From contig DLOZ01000032.1 in assembly GCA_002479765.1 (NCBI GenBank), positions 6,129 through 70,128 of the forward strand: 64,000 nucleotides of DNA, in the 5' to 3' direction. Below the pieces are notes generated by a model. The model made no database searches and had not been told where the DNA came from. It saw only the letters and a program-made list of their open reading frames with translations. The translations under genes were made by a program, and so were the position numbers. The first letter of the stretch is position 1, and every line of letters starts with the position of its first letter. This document shows, one piece after another, positions 16,711 to 24,837 of this stretch. The DNA comes from Sphingomonadales bacterium UBA7471. Lineage in GTDB: Bacteria > Pseudomonadota > Alphaproteobacteria > Sphingomonadales > Sphingomonadaceae.

Positions 16711-17864
16711 TGGAAACCAAGGCTGGTGATCCTGGCGCATTTGCGCATTTCGACCTGTATCGCGTCCCCTCGCCCGCATTTGTCGTGGATGAAGCGGCGC
16801 TGCGGCGGAACCTTGATATTCTCGCGGACGTAAAGCTACGGTCGGGTGCGAAAATCCTGTGCGCGATGAAGGCGTTTGCCATGTGGAAAGTTGCGCCCAT
16901 CATTGGTGAATATCTCGATGGCGTGTGCAGTTCAGGCCTGTGGGAATCGCGCCTTGCCCGCGATTATTATAAAGGCGAGATCGCGACTTATTGCGCTGGC
17001 TATAAAGAAGCCGACATGGCCGAAATCGTCGAGATTTCGGATCATGTCATTTTCAATAGCCCCAGCCAGCATACACGTTTTGCGGCATTCCTGAACGACA
17101 GCGTGGATGTCGGGCTTCGGCTCAACCCCGAACATGCCGAGGGCGAAGTTGCGAAATATGACCCCTGCTCGCCGGGTTCTCGCCTGGGCTTCCCTGTAAG
17201 CCAGCTTAAGCCAGAACATTTGGAGGGCGTATCCGGTCTGCATTTCCACACCTTGTGTGAGCAGGATTTTGAACCGCTCAAGCGCACATGGGAGGCGCTG
17301 AAGCCACAGATCGCGCCCTATTTTGGTCAATTGCGTTGGTTGAACTTTGGCGGCGGACATCACATCACCCGCGCGGATTATCAACGTGACGACCTTGTCG
17401 CATTCATTCAGCAGGTCCGTGCTGAAACCGGCCTCGACGTCTATCTTGAACCCGGTGAAGCGATTGCGCTTGATACCGGCATATTGATTGGCGAGCTGCT
17501 CGATGTGTTTGAAAATGGTTTGCCCGTTGGCATTACCGACATCAGCGCGACGTGCCACATGCCCGACGTCATTGAGGCACCTTATCGTCCGGCCATGCTT
17601 GGCGAGCGTCAGGACGGCCCTGCGCTGCGTCTGGGTGGCCCCAGCTGCTTGGCGGGCGATATCATCGGCGATTATCGCTTGCCCGTGACGCCCCAACCCG
17701 GCGCACGTTTCGCGTTTCTCGATCAGGCGCATTATTCGATGGTGAAGACGAACACCTTCAACGGCGTTCCGCTTCCGTCCATATGGCTTTGGAACAGCGA
17801 CACCGACGCGTTGGAATGCGTGCGCGCATTCGACTGGACCGAGTTTAGGGACCGGCTTAGCTAA
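16710..17864 (+). CDS. nspC: Carboxynorspermidine/carboxyspermidine decarboxylase
   Basis: PLP alanine-racemase-fold decarboxylase that converts carboxy(nor)spermidine to (nor)spermidine. In the 384-residue product the PLP lysine is in LCAMKAFAMW at about residue 52. The NspC-type motifs are VCSSGLWESRLA, NFGGGHHITRADY, EPGEAIALDTG and LGGPSCLAGDIIGDY. The ATG overlaps the dehydrogenase stop by one base (TAATG), which fixes the start and indicates translational coupling. It is followed by the speF leader RNA and the ornithine decarboxylase gene. Confidence 0.93.
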   Translation: METKAGDPGAFAHFDLYRVPSPAFVVDEAALRRNLDILADVKLRSGAKILCAMKAFAMWKVAPIIGEYLDGVCSSGLWESRLARDYYKGEIATYCAGYKEADMAEIVEISDHVIFNSPSQHTRFAAFLNDSVDVGLRLNPEHAEGEVAKYDPCSPGSRLGFPVSQLKPEHLEGVSGLHFHTLCEQDFEPLKRTWEALKPQIAPYFGQLRWLNFGGGHHITRADYQRDDLVAFIQQVRAETGLDVYLEPGEAIALDTGILIGELLDVFENGLPVGITDISATCHMPDVIEAPYRPAMLGERQDGPALRLGGPSCLAGDIIGDYRLPVTPQPGARFAFLDQAHYSMVKTNTFNGVPLPSIWLWNSDTDALECVRAFDWTEFRDRLS

Positions 17865-17902
17865 AAACGCAACGAATCACTTTACATAGCCTCCTGCTTT
17901 TC

Positions 17903-17993
17903 ATAAGGGACGCGTCCGCTGCCCCAGGGGGACTTCCAATAACCGCAAGGCAGCCTTGTTGTTTCACGTTATTTTTTTTGGGGGTCCCTTGAG
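17903..17993 (+). ncRNA. speF leader: speF leader RNA (cis-regulatory motif upstream of ornithine decarboxylase)
   Basis: The 127-bp gap between nspC and the decarboxylase gene holds a compact RNA. AAGGGAC (17905-17911) pairs with GTCCCTT (17984-17990) as a closing stem. An inner GTCC/GGAC hairpin spans 17914-17933, and CAAGG/CCTTG forms a small hairpin at 17945-17957. The segments GGGACGCGTCCGCTG and GGACTTCCAATAACCGCAAG match my memory of the conserved core of the alphaproteobacterial speF motif (Rfam RF00518), and the downstream gene is the expected one. The closing stem ends 3 bases before the start codon, consistent with control of initiation. The Rfam assignment is from memory and was not searched. 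Confidence 0.85.
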
Positions 17994-19199
17994 TTGCACG
18001 AGTATCTTGACGCTCTAGCTGTAGTCCGCGCCCAGCGCCCTGACGAACCTATCACGCTCCTTCGCCCGCATGCCGCTTCGCGCGCCGCCCGTTTCTTCGT
18101 TGAGAAGTTTCAGGGTAAGTCGCTGTACGCGGTAAAGGCCAATCCTTCGCCTGCATTGCTTGAGACTTTGTGGGACGCGGGTATCACCCATTATGACGTC
18201 GCGTCGCTTGGCGAAGTGCGCTTGGTGAACAAGTTCCTGCCGGATGCAAAGCTGTGCTTCATGCATCCTGTGAAAAGCGAACGCGCGATTGCGCAAGCAT
18301 ATCACAACCATGGAGTTCGGACATTCAGCCTCGACAGCCATGAGGAATTGGAAAAGATCGTGCGTGCCACCGATGGCGCAACGGATCTTGAGCTATGCGT
18401 GCGTATTCGCGTGTCATCCGAGCATGCGAAACTCAGCCTTGCTTCAAAATTTGGCGCAGACCCGTCGGAAGTAGCAGATCTGCTCGTCGCGACCCGTCAG
18501 GTCGCTGACAGCTTGGGCATTTGCTTTCACGTTGGAAGTCAGGCCATGACGCCGGCTGCTTATGCCGAGGCAATGGAGCATGTGCGTGCCGCCATCGTTG
18601 AAGCATCGGTCACCGTTGACATTGTCGATGTCGGTGGCGGTTTCCCATCGGTCTATCCCGGCATGGAGCCACCCGCGTTGGAAGGCTATTTTGAAGTCAT
18701 CCACAATTGCTTCGAAGATCTTCCCATCAGCTATTCCGCCGAACTTTGGTGTGAGCCAGGCCGTGCATTGTGCGCCGAATATGCTTCGTTGCTGGTAAAG
18801 GTCGAAAAACGCCGTGGCCAAGAGCTGTTCATCAACGACGGCGCTTATGGATCATTATTTGATGCAGCGCACATCGGCTGGCGCTTCCCTGTGGCCCTTC
18901 AACGGTCGGATACGTCAATTGGTACCCAGATGGCCGAATTCAGCTTCTACGGGCCTACCTGTGACGATATGGACCATATGGCGGGGCCATTCATCCTTCC
19001 CGATGACGTGCAAGCCGGTGACTATATCGAAGTCGGCATGCTGGGCGCATATGGCTGCGCGATGCGGACCGAGTTCAACGGCTTTGGCGAGACTGACACG
19101 GTTCCGGTCGAAGATGAACCCATGGCAAGCCTTTATGCCCAGTTGCCAGGCAATGACGCGAGCAATGTTGTGAAGATCGGTAAGCGGTCCGCGCAATAA
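17994..19199 (+). CDS. Ornithine (or lysine/ornithine) decarboxylase
   Basis: Group IV alanine-racemase-fold PLP decarboxylase, probably making putrescine from ornithine. In the 401-residue product the PLP lysine is in YAVKANPSPALL at about residue 47, followed by CFHVGSQ (His), VDVGGGFPS (glycine loop), WCEPGRALCAEYASLL, and FYGPTCDDMD with the catalytic Cys of eukaryotic-type ODCs. The start is TTG 17994, directly after the speF leader with a GGGGG block upstream. It supplies the diamine for the two upstream enzymes. A lysine preference cannot be ruled out. A hairpin terminator follows. Confidence 0.9.
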   Translation: MHEYLDALAVVRAQRPDEPITLLRPHAASRAARFFVEKFQGKSLYAVKANPSPALLETLWDAGITHYDVASLGEVRLVNKFLPDAKLCFMHPVKSERAIAQAYHNHGVRTFSLDSHEELEKIVRATDGATDLELCVRIRVSSEHAKLSLASKFGADPSEVADLLVATRQVADSLGICFHVGSQAMTPAAYAEAMEHVRAAIVEASVTVDIVDVGGGFPSVYPGMEPPALEGYFEVIHNCFEDLPISYSAELWCEPGRALCAEYASLLVKVEKRRGQELFINDGAYGSLFDAAHIGWRFPVALQRSDTSIGTQMAEFSFYGPTCDDMDHMAGPFILPDDVQAGDYIEVGMLGAYGCAMRTEFNGFGETDTVPVEDEPMASLYAQLPGNDASNVVKIGKRSAQ

Positions 19200-19231
19200 G
19201 TTGCAATTGACAATCAATGTTACGTGAAGCA

Positions 19232-19264
19232 CCCTTCCAATTATAACGATTGGGAGGGTTTTCA
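19232..19264 (+). terminator. Hairpin terminator after the decarboxylase gene that overlaps the next ribosome site
   Basis: CCCTTCCAAT (19232-19241) pairs with ATTGGGAGGG (19249-19258), with one G-U pair and a 7-base loop, followed by TTTTC. The 3' arm contains GGGAGG, the ribosome-binding site of the MAPEG gene starting at 19267, so read-through transcripts would have that site buried. Confidence 0.65.
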
Positions 19265-19266
19265 TT

Positions 19267-19695
19267 ATGGATACGTCGATTTTAGCACCAGCAGCGGCTT
19301 TGGTCGTCTGGTCGATCATCATGCTTTTCTGGATGGCTGGAACGCGCCTTCCTGCAATGTCGAAGATCGGCATGGACCTTAGCAAGGCCGCACCGGGCGG
19401 ACGTGGTCAGGATATTGACCCGCATGTATCACCATCGGTTGCCTGGAAATCGCATAATTACGCGCATTTGATGGAACAGCCGACCATCTTTTATGCAACG
19501 ATTATGATCCTCGCGATTTCCGGCGGGGCAACATCTCTGTCGGTATCGCTGGCATGGGGCTATACCGTGTTGCGCGTGATCCACAGCATTTGGCAGGCAA
19601 CGGTCAACACCGTGGCAATACGCTTCGTGTTTTTTCTGCTGTCGAGCCTGTGCCTGACGATACTGGCAGTACAAGCGCTGTTGGCAACGATCTGA
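19267..19695 (+). CDS. MAPEG-family membrane protein (first of a tandem pair)
   Basis: A 142-residue integral membrane protein with about four TM helices, resembling MAPEG (membrane-associated eicosanoid/glutathione metabolism) proteins. Features are an N-terminal TM (ILAPAAALVVWSIIMLFWMAG), a loop with NYAHLMEQPTIFY matching the conserved N.NHxxE.P.xFY-type motif, and C-terminal helices around RVIHSIWQATVN. The substrate is unknown; bacterial members may have glutathione-dependent peroxidase or transferase activity. The ATG at 19267 follows GGGAGG. A paralogue starts 35 bp downstream. Confidence 0.82.
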   Translation: MDTSILAPAAALVVWSIIMLFWMAGTRLPAMSKIGMDLSKAAPGGRGQDIDPHVSPSVAWKSHNYAHLMEQPTIFYATIMILAISGGATSLSVSLAWGYTVLRVIHSIWQATVNTVAIRFVFFLLSSLCLTILAVQALLATI

Positions 19696-19730
19696 AGATG
19701 TTATGAATTTGTTTTAAGGGGAGAGTGGAT

Positions 19731-20174
19731 ATGAATAGTGCAATATTAGGACCAGTCGTCGCACTTGCGGCATGGACGATGATTATCTGGATATGGATGT
19801 ATGCCACGCGCATACCCGCCATGAACCGCGCAGGGATTGACGGCGCAAAGATTGTTGGCTCCTCCGCCGGTGCCTTGCGCGATGCGCTTGCTGCAAAAGG
19901 CGAGGAAAAAGCATCATGGGTTGCAGACAATTACAACCACTTACACGAAGCACCTACGGTGTTCTATACGGTATGTTTGACACTTGCCATGGTTGGCCAG
20001 GGCGACAATCTGAATGCAACGATCGCTTGGGTCTATGTCGGCCTTCGTGTCACGCATAGCCTGGTTCAAATTTTGTCGAACCGCGTGATCATTCGGTTTG
20101 GACTGTTTTCACTGTCGTCAGTGGCGCTCATGATGCTCGTCGCACATGCCGTAATGGCGGTGCTTTTGCACTAA
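19731..20174 (+). CDS. MAPEG-family membrane protein (second of a tandem pair)
   Basis: A 147-residue four-TM protein related to its upstream neighbour. It has the same MAPEG signature, here NYNHLHEAPTVFYTVCL, and RVTHSLVQILSNRVIIRFG near the C-terminus. The ATG at 19731 is preferred because AAGGGGAGAG precedes it at good spacing. The two genes probably arose by tandem duplication, and similar tandem copies are, as far as I recall, seen in other sphingomonads. It is convergent with the RNA methyltransferase gene (4-base overlap). Confidence 0.82.
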   Translation: MNSAILGPVVALAAWTMIIWIWMYATRIPAMNRAGIDGAKIVGSSAGALRDALAAKGEEKASWVADNYNHLHEAPTVFYTVCLTLAMVGQGDNLNATIAWVYVGLRVTHSLVQILSNRVIIRFGLFSLSSVALMMLVAHAVMAVLLH

Positions 20175-21370
20175 CGGCTGAAATGCCCAACCAGCTCGAT
20201 ATGGGTTGACCAGCGGAATTGCCCAACCGGCCAAATCCGCTGCAACCTGTATCCAGCGGCCACCAATGTTTTTGCATCCCGCGCAAAACTTGCGGGATTA
20301 CAGCTGACATAGGCAATCGACGGAACCGTGGAAGCGGCAAGGTTCGCCACCTGCTCCTTTGCTCCTGCGCGCGGCGGATCAAGCACGACGGTCTGGAACC
20401 GGTTCAGTTCCTCAGGTGACAACGGCCGGCGGAACAGGTCGCGATGCTCGGCAAATATAGTGCGGCCAGAACGGCCCGCAGCAGCCTTGAGCGCCAGACT
20501 GGCCTGAAGATCAGCCTCACCTGCATAAATCTTGCGCCCAGTGCCCATCGACAGCGCAAATGTGCCTGAACCAGCAAACAAATCCGCCACGATGGTATCT
20601 TCGCCGATAATGTCATTTACGGCCTGCACCAGAGCCGCCTCGCCATCCACGGTCGCCTGCAGGAAACCATAAGGCTGATAGCCCACAGCAACACCGCCAA
20701 GGGTGACGGTAACAGGCTCTGGCTCATAAAATGGAACGGGTCCGTAGCCTTCATCCAGCGACAGCCGCGCAAGGCCATAGGTTTTCGCAAATTCAGACAA
20801 AGTCTCATGCGTATCGAGATCGTTGGCGATCCAGTTTTCAATCAATACGTCAACGCCTTGATCGACCATCGCCAATTTGATCTGAACCTGACGCGCGCGG
20901 TTAAGCCGTGGCTCCAGCAGGCGGCGCAACGGCTTAAGCAGCGCAAATAGCTCCGGCGCCACGACGTCACATTGTTTTAAGTCTATGATACGGTGACTTT
21001 TTTCGGTGCTGAAGCCCAGTTGAAATTGCTTTCCGGCCCATGCCGAACGGACCGCAATGCGCCGGCGCGTGGCGGGTGGAGACAGATGGACGGGCATGAC
21101 TTCGCCAATCTCGACCTGCTGCGTCGCCAGCGCATGCGTGACGCGCTCTGCAACAAACAGGCGCAGGCTGTCTTCGTCGAGATGCTGCAATTGGCATCCG
21201 CCGCATAATGGGAAATGCTGGCATGGTGGGGTTGCGTGGTGCGGTCCGTGGATCAAACCGCCTGCAGGATCAACAATGTCGCCCGGGGCGGCGTGCGCCA
21301 CATAGCGTCCATTTGCGGTTACGCCGTCACCGCGCGCTGCGACCCTGATAATCTCTTCTGTGATAGTCAT
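20171..21370 (-). CDS. 23S rRNA/tRNA (uracil-C5)-methyltransferase, TrmA/RlmD family
   Basis: SAM-dependent RNA m5U methyltransferase (399 residues). The N-terminal Fe-S cluster motif is CQHFPLCGGCQLQH, with a fourth Cys (QCDVVAPE) further on. The SAM motif is VADLFAGSGTFALSMG. The catalytic motifs are VVLDPPRAGAKEQV and YVSCNPASFARD, with the nucleophile Cys. A short TRAM-like N-terminus precedes them. The ATG at 21370 overlaps the small lipoprotein gene stop (ATGA), which fixes the start. The target base (U1939, U747 or U54 types) cannot be told from sequence alone. Confidence 0.88.
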   Translation of the reverse strand: MTITEEIIRVAARGDGVTANGRYVAHAAPGDIVDPAGGLIHGPHHATPPCQHFPLCGGCQLQHLDEDSLRLFVAERVTHALATQQVEIGEVMPVHLSPPATRRRIAVRSAWAGKQFQLGFSTEKSHRIIDLKQCDVVAPELFALLKPLRRLLEPRLNRARQVQIKLAMVDQGVDVLIENWIANDLDTHETLSEFAKTYGLARLSLDEGYGPVPFYEPEPVTVTLGGVAVGYQPYGFLQATVDGEAALVQAVNDIIGEDTIVADLFAGSGTFALSMGTGRKIYAGEADLQASLALKAAAGRSGRTIFAEHRDLFRRPLSPEELNRFQTVVLDPPRAGAKEQVANLAASTVPSIAYVSCNPASFARDAKTLVAAGYRLQRIWPVGQFRWSTHIELVGHFSR

Positions 21371-21534
21371 AGCGCCCCATGCCCTTGAAGGCGCGCGCAA
21401 TCAACCGGCGTCTTTGTTTGCGCACCAGCGTCGTTCTCGGCCTGCTCCATCGAGGCCGGACTATCTCCGCCGCAGCCAGCTAAGCTGGCGAGCAGCAAAG
21501 TTACCGCCGCATATTTAGATATCGGCAAAGACAT
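21367..21534 (-). CDS. Small predicted lipoprotein, possibly truncated
   Basis: A 55-residue reading frame whose ATG lies in the last 20 bases of ilvD and whose stop overlaps the RNA methyltransferase start (ATGA). It begins with a charged residue, a hydrophobic run (YAAVTLLLASLAGC) and a lipobox ending LAGC, so it should be a lipid-anchored protein. The tail is short: about 30 residues ending in TPVDCARLQGHGAL. No domain is recognised. The junctions on both sides argue that it is a real gene. The very short mature part with one Cys suggests either a small lipoprotein or a 3'-truncated copy of a longer one. Confidence 0.6.
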   Translation of the reverse strand: MSLPISKYAAVTLLLASLAGCGGDSPASMEQAENDAGAQTKTPVDCARLQGHGAL

Positions 21535-23236
21535 GCGTTTCGGCCCTGCCACCGGGATGTGTGACTGCGCCTTTATACGCTGGCCCGACATTTTGAGCAT
21601 AGCGCCATATTGCCCCTGAACCATAATCGGTTGCGCGTGGGGTCCAATCTTTCCGCCGTTCTTCAAGAACTTCGGCGGGCACATTGAGGTCGATAACACC
21701 GGTTTCGGCATCGATCATGACCTCGTCGCCGTCTTCAACCAAAGCGATTGGCCCGCATTCCGCCGCTTCGGGGCCGACATGGCCAATGCAGAAACCGCGT
21801 GTGGCACCAGAGAAGCGTCCGTCGGTAATGAGCGCAACTTTCTCGCCCATGCCCTGCCCATATAGAGCCGCCGTCGTCGAGAGCATCTCGCGCATGCCGG
21901 GACCGCCCTTTGGCCCTTCATAACGGATGACGATGACCGAGCCTTCGCGGATTTCCCGTGCTTCAACCGCGGCAAAGCAATCTTCTTCGCAGTCAAAAAC
22001 CTGCGCAGGACCTGTAAACGTCAGGCGGTCCATACCCGCGACCTTCACGATTGCACCATCGGGTGCCAATGTCCCGCGAAGGCCAACGACGCCACCCGTG
22101 GGCGTTATTGGGGCCGTTGCTGGGTAAATCACCTTCTGGTTCGGGTTCCACGTGATTTCATCGATATTCTCACCCAGCGTCTTGCCGGTAACGGTCATGC
22201 AGTCGCCGTACAGAAGCCCCTCGGCCAGCAACGACTTCATGAGCATGTATACGCCGCCCGCATCGTACATGTCGCGCGCTACAAATTGGCCACCCGGTTG
22301 CAAATCCGCCATATAAGGTGTTGTTTTGAACGCCTCGGCAACGTCGAACAGATCAAATGAGATACCGGCTTCATGCGCCATGGCTGGCAAATGCAGCGCA
22401 CCATTGGTTGACCCGCCGGTAGCAGCAACAATTCTTGCCGCATTTACAAAGGCTTCGCGGGTACAGATGTCACGCGGTCTAATGTTTTTCGCGAGCAACT
22501 CCATCACCTGAACCCCTGCGGCATGCGCAATTTGGTCACGTGTCGAATAAGGCGCTGGCGCCATGTTGCTGTTCGGAAGCGAAAGGCCAATCGCCTCGCC
22601 CACGCACGCCATTGTGTTCGCGGTATATTGACCGCCACAGGCACCATGCCCCGGGCAGGCAACGCGCTCAAGCTCTTCGAGCTCCGACAACGGGCATGCG
22701 CCCGCCGCATATTTGCCAACAACTTCAAAGACGTCCTTAACGGTCACGTCCTTTTCATGATAACGACCGGGTAGAATGGAGCCGCCATAGACAAAGATGG
22801 ATGGCACGTTCAGCCGCAGCATCGCCATCATGATCCCCGGCAGCGACTTATCGCAACCCGCAAAGCCAACCAGCGCGTCATAACAGTGCCCACGCACCGA
22901 GAGCTCAACCGAATCCGCAATAACCTCGCGGCTCACCAGCGAGGCCTTCATACCCTGATGCCCCATAGCAATGCCGTCGGTCACTGTGATGGTGTTGAAC
23001 CGGCGCGGCATGCCGCCGCCCTGCTCTACGCCCTTACGCGCAATGTCCGCTTGTGCATCCAATGTGGTGTTGCATGGCGCACTGTCATTGCCGGCCGACA
23101 CAACGCCAACAAATGGGCGTGCAATTTCCTCAGCAGTCAAACCCATCGCATAATAATAGCTGCGGTGTGGGGCGCGTTCCGGGCCAACAGAAACGTGGCG
23201 GCTGGGCAATTTGGATTTGTCGAATTGGTGTGGCAT
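21515..23236 (-). CDS. ilvD: Dihydroxy-acid dehydratase
   Basis: Fe-S enzyme that dehydrates dihydroxyacids in valine, leucine and isoleucine synthesis. The 573-residue product has cluster cysteines in SAGNDSAPCNTT, GFAGCDKSLPG and CPGHGACGGQYTANTM, and TGGSTNGALHLPA. These fit the IlvD/Edd family; the sequence around PCNTTLDAQAD favours IlvD over 6-phosphogluconate dehydratase. ATG 23236 has GGAGA 7 bases upstream and is preferred to ATG 23248. It is followed by the small lipoprotein gene and the RNA methyltransferase gene. Confidence 0.95.
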   Translation of the reverse strand: MPHQFDKSKLPSRHVSVGPERAPHRSYYYAMGLTAEEIARPFVGVVSAGNDSAPCNTTLDAQADIARKGVEQGGGMPRRFNTITVTDGIAMGHQGMKASLVSREVIADSVELSVRGHCYDALVGFAGCDKSLPGIMMAMLRLNVPSIFVYGGSILPGRYHEKDVTVKDVFEVVGKYAAGACPLSELEELERVACPGHGACGGQYTANTMACVGEAIGLSLPNSNMAPAPYSTRDQIAHAAGVQVMELLAKNIRPRDICTREAFVNAARIVAATGGSTNGALHLPAMAHEAGISFDLFDVAEAFKTTPYMADLQPGGQFVARDMYDAGGVYMLMKSLLAEGLLYGDCMTVTGKTLGENIDEITWNPNQKVIYPATAPITPTGGVVGLRGTLAPDGAIVKVAGMDRLTFTGPAQVFDCEEDCFAAVEAREIREGSVIVIRYEGPKGGPGMREMLSTTAALYGQGMGEKVALITDGRFSGATRGFCIGHVGPEAAECGPIALVEDGDEVMIDAETGVIDLNVPAEVLEERRKDWTPRATDYGSGAIWRYAQNVGPAYKGAVTHPGGRAETHVFADI

Positions 23237-23272
23237 GATAGTCTCCATTATCGACGCGGCCTTTACGCGTTT

Positions 23273-24010
23273 TTATGTGGTTAAGCCAAGCTGTTCCGAA
23301 ACAAAGTGGCACATTTCCGACAAAATATGTGCAAATCTTGCTTGGCCCGCAGCATCGCCAACCAAATCCTGACGCATTTCAATCCCGACATAGGGAATGT
23401 CATTGGCTTCTGCATGCCGGTTCATGGTCGCGTTCAGCAATTTGCCTGAATAAGGTAGCTGGTCACCGACGTTTAGGCCGGCATCCTGCAAGAAAGGGAT
23501 AGCCGTTTTCGATGCCGCTTCCTGCGCATTGTACAGCACACCAACATCCCAAGGACGCGCTTCTTCTGGCCGTGTTTTCAATGCGGGTGTGAAGCTATGC
23601 AGCGACAATATGAGTGCTGGCCGGCACTCCCGCAAAAGCGTTTCTAGCCGGTCATGATAGGGCCGGTGATATCGCGCAATCCGGTCCGCGCGCTGCATTT
23701 GGTCCAAATCATTGCCCGGTATGCGACGTCCATCGCTTTCGCTTGGGATAGCGCCTGCTTCGTCCTCTTCGCGGTTTAAGTCGACGACCAAACGCGAATA
23801 ACGTCCGAGGAACGCGGCAAAACGCGCGTCTTGCGTCAATATATGCGCAACGGGATCAACGCCAATGTCCCATGCGATATGGGCATTGAGGTGATCCGCG
23901 TCCAAATCCAACACGACATCGCCGGGAACCGCATTTGAAGCATGGTCGCCAATAATCAGGAAACCGCCGATTTTGGGTTCGCCCAATATCCGGAAAGGAT
24001 CGGCCATCAT
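23273..24010 (-). CDS. N-formylglutamate amidohydrolase-family protein
   Basis: A 245-residue hydrolase of the HutG/FGase type. Visible motifs are IIGDHASNAVP (metal and substrate site), AHIAWDIGVDPVA, VDLNREEDE, RYHRPYHDRLE and LILSLHSFTP. These are the conserved acidic and histidine positions of the zinc-dependent family. The substrate (N-formylglutamate or a related N-acyl or formyl amino acid) is not certain, because no other histidine-utilisation gene is nearby. The start ATGATG at 24010/24007 overlaps the ispE stop, so it is co-translated with ispE. Confidence 0.85.
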   Translation of the reverse strand: MMADPFRILGEPKIGGFLIIGDHASNAVPGDVVLDLDADHLNAHIAWDIGVDPVAHILTQDARFAAFLGRYSRLVVDLNREEDEAGAIPSESDGRRIPGNDLDQMQRADRIARYHRPYHDRLETLLRECRPALILSLHSFTPALKTRPEEARPWDVGVLYNAQEAASKTAIPFLQDAGLNVGDQLPYSGKLLNATMNRHAEANDIPYVGIEMRQDLVGDAAGQARFAHILSEMCHFVSEQLGLTT

Positions 24011-24837
24011 CGCAGTTCCGTTCCCATCGACCACCAACGGGGGTCCAGAAGCGCTTTTGCCGCCTCCAAATCTTTGGCCTCGTTAAAAAGCGCGAAGCAG
24101 GTCGCGCCTGACCCCGACATACGCACCATCGCCGGGTTGGCGCGCGCAAGCGCCTGCAAAACATCCGTAATGGCGGGACAAATGCCCGCCGCGATGGGTT
24201 CAAGGTCGTTCCGTCCCGATAGTGTCGCTTTCCAGATGTCGCCCCGTGCCAACGCCCCCCTGTCTTCGCCGTCCCATGCTTTGAAAATGGCGGCTGTCGA
24301 TACCGACTGAAGCGGGTTGACCAGCAACAGATGCCGCGCAGGCACATTGCTGTCATCGCGAAATTCAATCGCTGTTCCGGTTCCGCTGCCAAAACTTGTG
24401 CGGCTAAAAACGCAGGCGGGAATGTCGGCACCCAGCGGCGCCAATATATCGGCAAGTTCCTGCTCGCTGGCCTGAATATCCCACAGCCGGTTCAACAACC
24501 GTGCCGCTGCCGCCGCATCGGCCGAACCGCCTCCAATACCCGAGGCTATCGGCAGGTTTTTTGTCAAACGGATGGATGCGCCTTTGCTGATGGAAAAATG
24601 CGTGCGAAGCCGGTTCGCGGCTTGCATCACCAGATTATCGTCATCGACAGAAAGCCCGCAGCCAAAGGGGCCGTCGATCAAGAGCTCAAGCCTACCACAA
24701 AGCGATGCCTGCAACTGATCGCCATGCCGCGCAAAGGCGAACAGGGTTTCAATGTCATGATAGCCGTCTTCGCGGCGGCGACGCACGTGCAACGCAAGGT
24801 TGATCTTGGCATAGGCGGTCTCGGTATCCGCTGGCAT
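24007..24837 (-). CDS. ispE: 4-diphosphocytidyl-2-C-methyl-D-erythritol kinase
   Basis: GHMP kinase of the non-mevalonate isoprenoid pathway. It phosphorylates CDP-methylerythritol. The 276-residue product has the N-terminal motif AYAKINLALHV, the ATP loop LPIASGIGGGSADAAAAARLL, and the C-terminal GHMP motif MVRMSGSGATCFALF. The ATG at 24837 shares its A with the stop of the upstream TPR gene (TGATG). The operon order is etf-QO, TPR protein, ispE, formylglutamate hydrolase. Confidence 0.95.
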   Translation of the reverse strand: MPADTETAYAKINLALHVRRRREDGYHDIETLFAFARHGDQLQASLCGRLELLIDGPFGCGLSVDDDNLVMQAANRLRTHFSISKGASIRLTKNLPIASGIGGGSADAAAAARLLNRLWDIQASEQELADILAPLGADIPACVFSRTSFGSGTGTAIEFRDDSNVPARHLLLVNPLQSVSTAAIFKAWDGEDRGALARGDIWKATLSGRNDLEPIAAGICPAITDVLQALARANPAMVRMSGSGATCFALFNEAKDLEAAKALLDPRWWSMGTELR

